Below are positions 54,100 through 64,000 of a stretch of 64,000 nucleotides of DNA, piece by piece. Numbering within the stretch: position 1 is the stretch's first letter; each line of letters opens with the position of its first letter. Made by a program: the position numbers and the translations under genes. Below the pieces are notes generated by a model. The model ran no database searches. It worked only from the letters and a program-made list of their open reading frames with translations, and was not told where the DNA came from. Source of the stretch: Paraburkholderia phytofirmans PsJN (GTDB taxonomy: Bacteria > Pseudomonadota > Gammaproteobacteria > Burkholderiales > Burkholderiaceae); contig NC_010676.1 of assembly GCF_000020125.1 (NCBI RefSeq), positions 2,046,001 to 2,110,000 of the forward strand, read 5' to 3'.

Positions 54100-55143
54100 C
54101 TACGACGTGCTGCTCAACCGCCCCGCCTTTATCGCACCCGGCGCCGGTCCCACCGACTCACGCATCGTCACGCTCACCGGAAACTCGCGGAAAATCTCCC
54201 ATGTGGTCCGGTAGCACTGATTGATCAGCCAGCGCACGGCATTCTGCGTCAATTCCGCAGTCGGAATATGGACCGAGGTGAGTCCGGGCGCGGCATACGG
54301 GGCCGAATAATCGTCGTCGTAACCGATCACCGAGACTTCGCCGGGCACCGAGATGCCCGCCTGGTGAAAACAGGCCAGCGCACTCACCGCCATCGTATCG
54401 TTCGCGCAGAACAGCCCAGTGAAACGGCGCTTCGCGCCGAGCAGTTTTTGCGCGGCCACATAGCCGCCTTCCGGTGAGAAGTCCGACTCGATCAGCGTGA
54501 CGTCGTCGCGCGCAATGCCCTCGCGCGCCAATTCGGCGAAGAAGCCGTCCAGGCGCATCTGGTTGTCCGAAGAAGTGAAAGGCCCCGAAATCACCGCGAT
54601 CTCGCGATGCCCGTGATCGAGCAGCGTGCGCGCCGCCAGTTCGCCGCCACGATGGTGGTCGGCGCAAAACGACGCTTCCGGCAACTGATCGAACGCGCGG
54701 TTCAGAAACACCATTTTCGGGTGCATCTTGTGAAGCATGATCAGGTCTTCGTCGTGCAGATCGTGGCTGATCACCACTACGCCGTCGCAATCGCGGCCGA
54801 TCAGAAAGCGCACCGCCTCGATCGCCTGCTCGCGCGGCGAGACTTCTCCGCAGCCGGTCGCCACCACCACGTGACGGCGCACCGCGCGCAGTTCTTCGTC
54901 GGTCTGCTTGAGAATCGTGCCGTAGTAGGAGCCGAAAAACGTCGGCACGAAAATGCCGACCATGCCGAGCGACTGCGTGGCCATGGCCCGGCCGATGGAA
55001 GACGGACGAAAGTTCAACTGTTCGATGGCCGCCTTCACGCGGGCGGCGGCATCGGCTGAGATGGGTCCTTTACCGGAAATGGCGCGCGACGCGGTCGACA
55101 TGCCCACGCCGGCCAGTGCCGCGACATCTTTGAGTGTTGCCAC
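54100..55143 (-). CDS. LacI-family repressor of the beta-glucoside operon
   Basis: 347 residues from a GTG at 55143, with GGAGA six bases upstream; longer frames have no HTH. Helix-turn-helix about 2-25 (LKDVAALAGVGMSTASRAISG), hinge, then a periplasmic-binding-type domain. Last gene of the sugar operon, so probably autoregulated from the upstream promoter through the palindrome at 61057-61072. Effector likely the transported sugar or its product. Confidence 0.93.
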   Translation of the reverse strand: MATLKDVAALAGVGMSTASRAISGKGPISADAAARVKAAIEQLNFRPSSIGRAMATQSLGMVGIFVPTFFGSYYGTILKQTDEELRAVRRHVVVATGCGEVSPREQAIEAVRFLIGRDCDGVVVISHDLHDEDLIMLHKMHPKMVFLNRAFDQLPEASFCADHHRGGELAARTLLDHGHREIAVISGPFTSSDNQMRLDGFFAELAREGIARDDVTLIESDFSPEGGYVAAQKLLGAKRRFTGLFCANDTMAVSALACFHQAGISVPGEVSVIGYDDDYSAPYAAPGLTSVHIPTAELTQNAVRWLINQCYRTTWEIFREFPVSVTMRESVGPAPGAIKAGRLSSTS

Positions 55144-55193
55144 GCGGATCTCCGTCAAGCATGTTGTATTGTCAGTGACGCCGCGTGCCGGCG

Positions 55194-56375
55194 CTATAAA
55201 CGCGCGCCGCCCGCTTCGTCGAACAGAGAGACATGGGTACTGTCGAACGAAAACGCCGCGGCGTCCCCTATCGCCAACGGTGTCTTCGTCTGGTCGATCG
55301 ATGCGACCTGCACTCCATGATAGTCGAGCCAGATGACCCGGTGGTTGCCCATCGGCTCCACTAGCGAAACTTTTGCGTGTTCGCTCGCTCCTTCGGCCAG
55401 CCGCACGTCTTCGGCCCGCACGCCGAGCACGCACGGCAAGCCGTTCGCCGGCGTGGTCCTGAACGGGTACCTCGACACGTCGAGCCGCCAATGCTCCGTA
55501 CAGAAGTGGAGCGCGCCGTCGCGTGTTTCGAGTCTGCCCTTGATCAGATTCATCGCGGGCGTGCCGAGGAACGTCGCGACGAACAGGTTGTCGGGGCGCG
55601 CGTAGACTTCGGCGGGCGTGCCGAACTGCTGGATCACGCCGCCGCGCATCACCGCCATGCGGGTAGCAAGCGTCATGGCCTCGACCTGATCGTGCGTGAC
55701 GTAGATCATCGTCGCGCCCAGGCGCTGGTGCAGTTGCTTGAGTTCGCGGCGCAGTTCGGTGCGCAATTTGGCGTCGAGATTCGAGAGCGGTTCGTCGAAC
55801 AGGAACACGTCGGCCTCGCGCACGATTGCCCGGCCGATCGCCACCCGCTGCCGTTGTCCGCCCGAGAGCTGCGCCGGTTTGCGCTTGAGCAGCGGCCCGA
55901 GTTGCAGCATCTCGGAGGCACGCGCCACGCGCCGCGCGATTTCCGCTTTCGGCGTACCGTTGATGCGCAAGGCAAACGACAGATTGCGCTCCACGCTCAT
56001 GGTCGGATACAGCGCGTACGACTGGAACACCAGCGCGATGCGCCGGTCTTTCGGATCGGCCCAGGTCATGTCTTCGCCGGCAATCTCGATGCTGCCGTCG
56101 GTCACGTCGATCAAGCCGGCAATGCTGTGCAGCAAGGTCGATTTGCCGCAGCCGGACGGCCCGAGCAGCACGACGAATTCGCCGGCTTGCACGTCGAGAT
56201 CGAGATTCTCGATCACCGTATTCGCGCCGAGTTGAATCGTCAGATTGCGCACGGCGACGTTGGCCGGATTCGTGAGGCCCGCGGCGTCCGCCGCATCGGG
56301 ACTGCTCGCCACATCCGCCACGCCCACCCCACCCGCCATATCCGCCGCGTTCGCCATATTAGCCACGTTTGTCAT
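55194..56375 (-). CDS. Sugar ABC transporter ATPase (UgpC/MalK type)
   Basis: 393 residues from ATG 56375. Walker A GPSGCGKST (72-80), Q-loop, signature LSGGQRQRVAIGRA, Walker B VFLFDEPLSNLDA, His switch THDQVEAM; C-terminal regulatory OB-fold (TOBE). The first 40 residues (ANMANAADMAGG and so on) are Ala/Asn-rich and outside the family; a real start at a later codon near AVRNLTIQLG is possible. Overlaps nothing: the permease stop is four bases away. Confidence 0.92.
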   Translation of the reverse strand: MTNVANMANAADMAGGVGVADVASSPDAADAAGLTNPANVAVRNLTIQLGANTVIENLDLDVQAGEFVVLLGPSGCGKSTLLHSIAGLIDVTDGSIEIAGEDMTWADPKDRRIALVFQSYALYPTMSVERNLSFALRINGTPKAEIARRVARASEMLQLGPLLKRKPAQLSGGQRQRVAIGRAIVREADVFLFDEPLSNLDAKLRTELRRELKQLHQRLGATMIYVTHDQVEAMTLATRMAVMRGGVIQQFGTPAEVYARPDNLFVATFLGTPAMNLIKGRLETRDGALHFCTEHWRLDVSRYPFRTTPANGLPCVLGVRAEDVRLAEGASEHAKVSLVEPMGNHRVIWLDYHGVQVASIDQTKTPLAIGDAAAFSFDSTHVSLFDEAGGARL

Positions 56376-56379
56376 CGCC

Positions 56380-57303
56380 CTATCCCTTGACAGCGCCGGA
56401 TGCAATGCCGCGCACGAACCAGCGGCCCGAAACGAAGTACACCGCGAGCGGCACCATGGAGGTCAGAATGGTCGCCGCCATATTGACGTTATAGAGGCGC
56501 TCGCCGGTCGTCGTATTGATGATGTTGTTCAACTGCACCGTCATCGGCAGATTTTTGGTGCCGGCGAACACGAGGCCGAGAATGAAGTCGTTCCAGATGC
56601 CCGTGACCTGCATGATGACCGCCACCACGATGATCGGCGTGGACATGGGCAGCATCAGTTGCACGAAGATGCGCCAGAAGCCGCCGCCGTCGATGCGCGC
56701 CGCCTTGAACAGCTCCTGCGGAATCGACACGTAGTAGTTGCGGAACAGCAGTGTCATCACCGGCATGCCGAAGATGGTGTGAATCACCACGATGCCCGGC
56801 AGCGAGCTGAACAGATGCACGCTCGCCAGCACGCGCACGAGCGGATAGACCATCACCTGCACGGGAATGAACGCGCCCATCAGCAGCACGCCGAACAGCA
56901 GGCCGGCGCCGCGCGGCCGCCAGAACGACAAGGCGTAGCCGTTCACCGCGCCGATCGCGATCGACAGAATCGTGCTCGGCACGACAATACGCACCGAGTT
57001 CCAGAAACCGACCTGAATGCCGTTGCAATCGAGCCCCGTGCAGGCGGACTGCCACGCGGCGCTCCACGCGCTGAGCGTGAAATGCGTGGGAAATGCCAGC
57101 AGATTGCCGAGGCGGATCTCGTTCATCGGCTTAACCGAGGTGACGAGCATCACGTAGAGCGGCAGCAGGAAGAACAGCGCGGCCGTGAGCAGGAACGCGT
57201 AGACGCCGAGGCGCGCCGGAGTGAACGCCGTACGGCGGCGACGCGGCCGCGCGCGGCTCGGCGGCGTGCCGCCTTTGAGCGGCGGGCTGAGCGTGTTCAT
57301 CAC
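56380..57303 (-). CDS. Sugar ABC transporter permease (MalG-like)
   Basis: 307 residues. Six membrane helices with an Arg-rich start and the EAA loop (QELFKAARIDGGGFWRIFVQLMLPM). Family members pair with a MalF-like permease; that gene overlaps by four bases upstream. Forms the inner-membrane channel for the sugar. Confidence 0.92.
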   Translation of the reverse strand: MMNTLSPPLKGGTPPSRARPRRRRTAFTPARLGVYAFLLTAALFFLLPLYVMLVTSVKPMNEIRLGNLLAFPTHFTLSAWSAAWQSACTGLDCNGIQVGFWNSVRIVVPSTILSIAIGAVNGYALSFWRPRGAGLLFGVLLMGAFIPVQVMVYPLVRVLASVHLFSSLPGIVVIHTIFGMPVMTLLFRNYYVSIPQELFKAARIDGGGFWRIFVQLMLPMSTPIIVVAVIMQVTGIWNDFILGLVFAGTKNLPMTVQLNNIINTTTGERLYNVNMAATILTSMVPLAVYFVSGRWFVRGIASGAVKG

Positions 57304-58244
57304 ACCTCCTTACGCAGGGCCGCACGGCTGCGGGCATAGAAGAACGGCGCGAGAATCGCCAGCACGGTGGCCAGCAACACGATCGACGCCGCCGAAGCGA
57401 GCCCGATATTGGCGCGGCCGAACAGATAGTCCATGATGAACTTCGCCGGCACTTCGCTCGCCGTGCCGGGGCCGCCTTGCGTCATCGCGACCACCGCGTC
57501 GTAGAGCTTCACGACCATCACGAACAGCAGCACGAAAGCAGTGGAGATGGATGGCCCCAGCATCGGCACGACGATGCTGACGTAGACCCGCCAACGCGGA
57601 ATGCCGTCGATGCGCGCGGCTTTCCACAACTCGTCGTCGATGCCGCGCAGGCCCGCCAGCAACAACGCCATCACCAGACCCGAGGCCTGCCACACGGTCG
57701 CGATCACGATGGTGTAAATCACCCAGTCCTGATCGACGATCCAGTCGAAACGCGCGTGTGCGAATCCGAGCTTGTGCAGCACGGCCTGCGCGCCCAGTTC
57801 CGGGTTCAGGATCCACTGCCACACGAGCCCCGTCGCCACGAACGACATTGCATACGGATAGAGAAACACCGTGCGCAACGCGCCTTCGGCGACCACGCGC
57901 TGATCGATGAAAATCGCCAGCAGCAAACCGATCACCATGCACGCCACGATAAAGCACGCGCCGTAGATCACGATGTTCTGCAACGACAGCAGCCAGCGGT
58001 CGTTATTGAAGAGCCGCGCGTATTGCGTGAAACCCGCGAAGTCGCCGGACGGAAATGTGCGCGAATTGCTGAGCGACACGCGCGCGGTCCAGACCATCGT
58101 GCCGAGATAGGCGAAGACGACGGTCATGACCATTGGCAGCAGCGCGAGCCACGCCGCAATCGGAAAGCGCTTTTTGAGCGGCTTTTTCAGCCGCATCCGA
58201 TGGGCCTTGGACGACCCTCCGGCCGGCAACTTGAGCGCGTGCAT
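57300..58244 (-). CDS. Sugar ABC transporter permease (MalF-like)
   Basis: 314 residues from an ATG at 58244; a GTG three codons earlier is also in frame. Basic start (KKPLKKRFPIAAW), six helices, and EAA loop (DELWKAARIDGIPRWRVYVSIVVPM). Begins 9 bases after the binding-protein stop. Partner of the MalG-like permease. Confidence 0.92.
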   Translation of the reverse strand: MHALKLPAGGSSKAHRMRLKKPLKKRFPIAAWLALLPMVMTVVFAYLGTMVWTARVSLSNSRTFPSGDFAGFTQYARLFNNDRWLLSLQNIVIYGACFIVACMVIGLLLAIFIDQRVVAEGALRTVFLYPYAMSFVATGLVWQWILNPELGAQAVLHKLGFAHARFDWIVDQDWVIYTIVIATVWQASGLVMALLLAGLRGIDDELWKAARIDGIPRWRVYVSIVVPMLGPSISTAFVLLFVMVVKLYDAVVAMTQGGPGTASEVPAKFIMDYLFGRANIGLASAASIVLLATVLAILAPFFYARSRAALRKEV

Positions 58245-58253
58245 GCCGCGCAC

Positions 58254-59492
58254 CTAGCTCTTCAACGCACTGGCGAACGCTTTCTGCGCGTCGTCGACCG
58301 ACTGGTTCTTGTTCCAGAAGTTAGTGACGACGTCGATCAAGGCGCCCTGCGTGTCAGGCGAGAGCAGCATTTCCGGATTCGGCAGCTGACGCGACTTGTC
58401 CTTCATGATCGCAATGCCCTCCTTCGCGCAGATGTCGAGACTGCTGCCGTCCACGTCGGGACGAATCGGAATCGAGCCTTTCTTCGCGCTGAATGCCACT
58501 TGCGCGGCCGGCGAGGTCATCACCGTGGCAAGCAGATTCTGCGCCTTGATCGTGGTGGGATTGTCCGTTTTCGGGAACACGAATACGTCGCCCGCGACCA
58601 GATACGGCGAATGCGGACCGAAACCCGGGAAGCAGCCGAAGTCCTTGCCCGCGCTCTGATTGGCCGCCGAGAATTCACCCTTGGCCCAGTCGCCCATGAT
58701 CTGCACGCCCGCCTTGCCGGAAATCACGAGCGCCGTGGCGTCGTTCCAGTTGCGGCCGGGCGAACCGGGGTCGACGAAATCGTGCAGGCGTTTGAACGAG
58801 GCCAGCACTTTCTTGAACGCGTCCGACTTCACGGCGTTCATGTCGCGATCGCGATACACCTTCATGTAGAGATCGGGGCCTCCCACGTCCGCCAGCACCG
58901 CGTCGAAGGTGATTTTCTCCTGCCAGGGCTGGCCGCCGAGCGCGAGCGGAATCACGCCCGCGGTTTTCAGCTTGCCGAGATCGGCGATGAACTCGTCATA
59001 GCTCTTCGGCTCGCCAGCGATGCCCGCTTTCTGGAACACCGGCTTCGAGTAGAAGAACCACGCCGGCATATGGATATCGACAGGCGCGGCGTAGTAATGT
59101 CCCTTCACCTTGATGCTGTCGATAATCGACTGCGGGAACACGCCGTTCCAGTTCTCTTTCGCGGCGACGTCGTCGACATTGTTGAGCAGGCCCTGATCGA
59201 TCAGGTCGTGAAACTGCTTGGACGTATTGAACTGCGCAGCCGTGGGTGGATCTCCGCCCACGATCCGGTTGATCGCCGTGGAGCGCGCCTGATCGGCTCC
59301 CGCCACCGCGTTGTCGACCCACTGCCCGCCGGCCTTGTTATACGCATCGGCAAACTGGCGAATCGCGGCCGACTCGCCGCCCGAGGTCCACCAGTGAATC
59401 ACGTTGGCCTTCAACGGCTCCGCCTGCGCGACGACGCCATACAACGCCAGCGCCGCAACCACGCCTCGCAAGACCAGTTTTTTGCTGTTCAT
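58254..59492 (-). CDS. Sugar-binding protein of the ABC transporter
   Basis: 412 residues. GAGAGGAGA precedes the ATG. Signal peptide ends VVAQAEP (about 24). Extracellular solute-binding family 1 features: NVIHWWTSGGE, ARSTAINRIVGG, and GKAGVQIMGDWAKGEFS. Delivers an oligosaccharide to the permeases. The adjacent cytoplasmic GH1 enzyme suggests a beta-linked glucose disaccharide or related sugar, an inference from context. Confidence 0.92.
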   Translation of the reverse strand: MNSKKLVLRGVVAALALYGVVAQAEPLKANVIHWWTSGGESAAIRQFADAYNKAGGQWVDNAVAGADQARSTAINRIVGGDPPTAAQFNTSKQFHDLIDQGLLNNVDDVAAKENWNGVFPQSIIDSIKVKGHYYAAPVDIHMPAWFFYSKPVFQKAGIAGEPKSYDEFIADLGKLKTAGVIPLALGGQPWQEKITFDAVLADVGGPDLYMKVYRDRDMNAVKSDAFKKVLASFKRLHDFVDPGSPGRNWNDATALVISGKAGVQIMGDWAKGEFSAANQSAGKDFGCFPGFGPHSPYLVAGDVFVFPKTDNPTTIKAQNLLATVMTSPAAQVAFSAKKGSIPIRPDVDGSSLDICAKEGIAIMKDKSRQLPNPEMLLSPDTQGALIDVVTNFWNKNQSVDDAQKAFASALKS

Positions 59493-59577
59493 TCCGTCTC
59501 CTCTCGATCATGCAACCAACTTGCGCCAAGCCCAGGCGCCCGTGTTTCAAGTCGACATACAAACCAGCTTTCACCTG

Positions 59578-60990
<1,413 letters not shown>

Positions 60991-61056
60991 GGATTCCTCG
61001 CTGAGGTCGTTGAACCGGGTACGGCGGAAGCCAGAACGCTCACGCCTGAGAGCTGG

Positions 61057-61072
61057 GTGGAAGCGCTTCCAC
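61057..61072 (-). promoter_or_regulatory. LacI-type operator of the beta-glucoside operon
   Basis: GTGGAAGCGCTTCCAC is a perfect 16-bp palindrome with central CG, the hallmark of LacI/GalR-family operators. It lies 66 bases upstream of the GTG of the GH1 gene, just downstream of a possible -10 (TATCGT, 61084-61089 on the minus strand) and -35 (TTGCTG, 61108-61113), so bound repressor would block the start. The LacI gene is the last gene of the same operon. Confidence 0.85.
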
Positions 61073-61266
61073 AAGACCTGCGAACGATAGCAGCGGCGGA
61101 TTCGACACAGCAATCAGGGTTTGTCTGGAGCGATGCCTGGCACGCCCGGCGCGGCGATGCACCGGGCATTGCGACAGCCTTGGCGAGAGGCGGTGCGAAT
61201 GTGTTGCAAGCGTGGTGTTGCAAGCGTGGCGGGCGCAATCTCACGCGCCGCAGGCGCGATGCGATC

Positions 61267-62481
61267 TCACGGCTTCGCGCTCAGGTTGAACGCACCGTTG
61301 TCGTAGGCGTCGCAGTAGGTTTTCCAGTCCGCCGCCACCTGCGCCTCGCACTGCGTCGCGATTCCCAACAACGGCACTTGCCAGTCCTGGCGATTGCCGA
61401 ACGCGATCAGATCGTCGGCGATCGACGACTTCTGCCGCCCGCCGCTGCGCAGATGCGCCCACGCACTCAACTCGGCCATGCTGCTGACCACCGCTTCGAG
61501 ACGCGGCAGCTTGCCGTCCCAGTCGCTCAAGGCCACGCGATCTTCCGAAGGTTGCAGGCTGCGCAGCACATACGAACGCTGATTGAATTCGACCGCATGC
61601 AGGAACGCCTGCGAGACCGCCTGATTGCGCCGCTGAATTTCGACGACGCGTTGCGCTTCTGTCTGCCACGCCGGTTGTGGCGTGCTCACGTGCGGTGTCA
61701 CGGAAGAAGGCAGCGCCTCTTTCAGATCGATCAGATAGTTGCCGTCAGGCGAGCCTTTGCCTTCGACGAGAATCACGTAACGATCCACGCCGAGGCTCCC
61801 CGTGCCGGCAATGCGCCGCGCCACGTCGAGAATGCGGAAGAAATCAGGATTGGGCTCGCCCGCGGCAAACTTCTGCATGAACTGCGTGACGGCGGCACGC
61901 TGCGCGTCGCTGACCGCCAGCGCTTTTTTGCCGTCCACTTTCAGCATGCGGGTCTTGCCTTTGAGCACCGTGCGCCGGTCCAGATGCGCCGCCCGCGTGC
62001 GGCTTGCAAGCGCGACGAACAGATCGCGCACCATGCCGGTTGCAGTTTCCGCTTCGATCCAGCGCGCCTTGCCATGCGCCAGCGCCGCGCCATATTTTTC
62101 CAGCGCGGTGTGGCACAGCCCCAGCGCCTGCGCGCGGCTCAGCTTGAGATCGCTCGCGCCGACCAGCACGCTCGTCAACAGACGCACCAGTTCGTAGAGA
62201 TTCGGCGCGAGGCAGGCTTCGTCGAAGTCGTTGTTGTCGAAGTAGATGAGCCGGTTGTCGCCCTTGTAGCTGCCGAAATTTTCCAGATGCATGTCGCCGC
62301 AGATCCACACCGGCGGCGCGTCGTCGAACACCTTGTCGCGCGGCAGGCGCTCGTAAAACAGGTGACACGTGCCGCGCAAAAACACGAACGGCGACGTGCG
62401 CATGGCTTTGTATTTCATCGCGAGCCGTTCGGGATCGCGACCGGCGTTAAAGCTGGCGATCGTGCTGACGATATCGAGCAT
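61267..62481 (-). CDS. DUF2252 family protein (copy 2)
   Basis: 404 residues from the ATG at 62481 with AAAGGA six bases upstream; the open frame extends upstream with unlike sequence. DUF2252 motifs: VWICGDMHLENFGSY, LIYFDNNDFDEACLAPN, and YLIDLKEALPSS, parallel to those of copy 1 at 5276. The N-terminal YKAMRTSPFVFLRGTCHLFYE block is a second family mark. No established reaction. Separate from the sugar operon, whose promoter lies downstream of its stop. Confidence 0.88.
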   Translation of the reverse strand: MLDIVSTIASFNAGRDPERLAMKYKAMRTSPFVFLRGTCHLFYERLPRDKVFDDAPPVWICGDMHLENFGSYKGDNRLIYFDNNDFDEACLAPNLYELVRLLTSVLVGASDLKLSRAQALGLCHTALEKYGAALAHGKARWIEAETATGMVRDLFVALASRTRAAHLDRRTVLKGKTRMLKVDGKKALAVSDAQRAAVTQFMQKFAAGEPNPDFFRILDVARRIAGTGSLGVDRYVILVEGKGSPDGNYLIDLKEALPSSVTPHVSTPQPAWQTEAQRVVEIQRRNQAVSQAFLHAVEFNQRSYVLRSLQPSEDRVALSDWDGKLPRLEAVVSSMAELSAWAHLRSGGRQKSSIADDLIAFGNRQDWQVPLLGIATQCEAQVAADWKTYCDAYDNGAFNLSAKP

Positions 62482-62644
62482 GAGTTTCCTTTGAATGCGG
62501 GCAAGTTGCGCATTGCCGCGACCGAGGGCGCAGGCCGCGCGGCGCGGCGCCCCACTGTTCGACAGTAGACCACAGCGCGACATGTCGACGCCCGCTCATG
62601 GTATCGACCTTCGACAGTGCTTGCGCGTCGTGCGCGTCGTGACG

Positions 62645-63610
62645 CTAGGCCGATTCGCGCGCGCCGAACCTCTTGCGGTACGCACCCGGACTCGTCAACG
62701 CAATGCGCCGGAAGTGCCGCCGCAACGATTCCTCGGAACCGAAGCCCGCCAGTTCCGCGACGCGCGCCATCGGCAGCGGCGCGGGCGCTTCGAGCAGATC
62801 GCGCGCAATGGCCACGCGTTCGCGTACGAGCCATTCATAAGGCGCCATGCCGGTGGCATCGTGAAACTGCCGCTGCAGGGTGCGCGGGCTCATCGCCGCC
62901 CGCTCGGCGAGCGAGCGCAACGTATGCGGCAAAGCGGGATGGCTGCGCACCCAGTCCATCAGGCTGGACAGACGCCCGCTGTCGTCCTGCGGCATGGGAC
63001 GCTGCACAAACTGCGCGTGGCCGCCCTCGCGATGCGGCGGCACCACGAGCCGCTGCGCGACCCGGTTCGCCACCGCGCTGCCGTGGTCGCGCCGCACCAG
63101 ATGCAGCAGCATGTCGAGCCCCGCCGCCGAACCCGCCGAGGTGATGATCTGCCCTTCGTCGACATACAGCGCGTCCGGTTGCACGTGCAATTGCGGGTAG
63201 CGCTGCTGCAATTTGTCGGCATAGCGCCAGTGGGTCGTCACGGCCTTGCCGTCGAGCACGCCCGCCGCCGCGAGCACGAACACGCCGGAGCAGATCGAAC
63301 AGAGACGCGCGCCGCGCGCGTAGGCGGCGCGGATTTTCTTCAGGAGCGGTTCGGGCGGCATTTCGTCGGCATCGCGCCAGCCGGGAATGACGATCGTGTC
63401 GGCGCGCTCCAGCAGCTTGAGCGTATAAGGCGCGGCAAGCGTGATGCCGCCCGCCGCCCGGATCGGCCCCGGCTCGCTTGCGCAGACCGCAAAGCGATAC
63501 CAGTCCACGCCAAGTTCAGGGCGCTCGAGCGCGAACAGTTCGGTCACGCAGCCGAATTCGAAGGTGCAGAGCCGGTCGTAAGCCAGCGCGACGACGAGAT
63601 GATTGTGCAT
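62645..63610 (-). CDS. GlxA/FtrA-type AraC-family regulator
   Basis: 321 residues. An N-terminal DJ-1/PfpI-like domain (about 4-165; elbow LCSICSGVFVLAAAG) is fused to an AraC DNA-binding domain (about 220-315; AERAAMSPRTLQRQFHDATG and VAELAGFGSEESLRRHFRR). Such regulators often respond to small amines or redox conditions. The neighbouring rhodanese gene, 118 bases upstream on the same strand, is a frequent partner of the FtrA type. Confidence 0.9.
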   Translation of the reverse strand: MHNHLVVALAYDRLCTFEFGCVTELFALERPELGVDWYRFAVCASEPGPIRAAGGITLAAPYTLKLLERADTIVIPGWRDADEMPPEPLLKKIRAAYARGARLCSICSGVFVLAAAGVLDGKAVTTHWRYADKLQQRYPQLHVQPDALYVDEGQIITSAGSAAGLDMLLHLVRRDHGSAVANRVAQRLVVPPHREGGHAQFVQRPMPQDDSGRLSSLMDWVRSHPALPHTLRSLAERAAMSPRTLQRQFHDATGMAPYEWLVRERVAIARDLLEAPAPLPMARVAELAGFGSEESLRRHFRRIALTSPGAYRKRFGARESA

Positions 63611-63728
63611 GGCGTGATGTTACCGGAGATCGATGATCCCGCCACACTCATCCGGCGTGGCGCGCAATGCCACGATCAAGCCGCCTGATGTGCCTGCACG
63701 ACCGAAGGCAAAGACGACGAAAACGAAG

Positions 63729-64000
63729 TCAATCGAGAGCGAGCGGATCGCGCCGAGGCAACGTCTCATCGACCATAGCCAGCTGGAACCCCTCGTCGAG
63801 CCAACCCGTAATGCCGCCGATCATTACCTTGACGGGTCGGCCGAGCTGGGCGAGCCTGATTGCGGCGCGTGTCGCTCCGTTGCAATGAGGGCCCGCGCAA
63901 TAGGTGACGAAAAGCGTATCGGGCGAATAGGCGGCGAGCTTCGACGCCACGATCTTGCCGTGCATGAGATTCACTGCGCCTGGCACATGGCCGCGCGAGA
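63729..64000 (-). CDS. Rhodanese-domain protein, C-terminal part
   Basis: The last about 90 residues; the start lies beyond the right edge. The rhodanese signature HVPGAVNL precedes the active-site loop YCAGPHCNGATRAA (Cys in CAGPHC) and KVMIGGITGWLDEG. Sulfur-transferase or phosphatase-like role, not specified. Placed just upstream of the FtrA-type regulator. Confidence 0.85.
   Translation of the reverse strand, partial: SRGHVPGAVNLMHGKIVASKLAAYSPDTLFVTYCAGPHCNGATRAAIRLAQLGRPVKVMIGGITGWLDEGFQLAMVDETLPRRDPLALD

Overview
The window is a GC-rich, gene-dense chromosomal stretch. Gene content points to a Burkholderiales bacterium, most likely Paraburkholderia or a close relative: a bcsZ-bcsC cellulose secretion end, two complete tripartite RND efflux operons with NodT-type outer-membrane lipoproteins, many LysR regulators, an IrlR/CusR-type two-component system, a UgpC-type sugar ABC locus and an FtrA/GlxA-type AraC regulator. 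This assignment is inferred from gene families and composition, not from a database search. I found no rRNA, tRNA, CRISPR array, insertion sequence, prophage or replication origin.

Layout. 1-5.2 kb: end of a cellulose operon (bcsZ 3' end, complete bcsC). 5.3-14.5 kb: first DUF2252 protein, a double-receiver hybrid histidine kinase followed by a DUF72 protein, a small secreted protein, a LysR regulator, and three poorly known genes. 14.5-22.8 kb (minus strand): one transcription unit with a small EF-hand-like protein, outer-membrane factor, periplasmic adaptor, RND pump, OmpR-type regulator and its kinase. 23.2-30.9 kb: small secreted proteins, an ArsB-like permease, a PAS-GGDEF diguanylate cyclase, a cytochrome b561-YceI-YceI operon, a repeat-free surface lipoprotein and an outer-membrane protein. 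31.0-39.4 kb: accessory zone with a 5'-truncated FAD monooxygenase remnant, an orphan exported protein, an AEC transporter, LysR/SDR/Rossmann reductase/SnoaL genes, a class V aminotransferase, and a Y-family polymerase carrying a perfect-core LexA box over its -10. 39.5-47.7 kb (minus): the second RND operon, ordered pump, adaptor, outer-membrane factor, regulator, kinase. 48.0-54.0 kb: VOC protein/LysR pair, LysE exporter, small membrane proteins, SulP transporter, RIO kinase. 54.1-61.1 kb (minus): a beta-glucoside utilisation operon (GH1 enzyme, binding protein, two permeases, ATPase, LacI regulator) with a 16-bp operator palindrome just upstream. 61.3-64.0 kb: second DUF2252 protein, GlxA/FtrA-type regulator, and a rhodanese-domain protein cut by the window edge.

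Themes. Envelope traffic dominates: two pumps each carry their own two-component system at the distal end of the operon, but with opposite order of the pump genes. Signalling includes a c-di-GMP cyclase with an intact inhibitory site, and c-di-GMP is the known activator of bacterial cellulose synthase. The most testable regulatory calls are the LexA box at 38178-38193 and the LacI-type operator at 61057-61072. I found no multi-gene system that I can defend as wholly new. The best candidates for undescribed biology are the EF-hand-like protein leading an efflux operon, the unrecognised genes at 12.6-13.9 and 31.8 kb, and a 32-residue membrane peptide at 52.6 kb.
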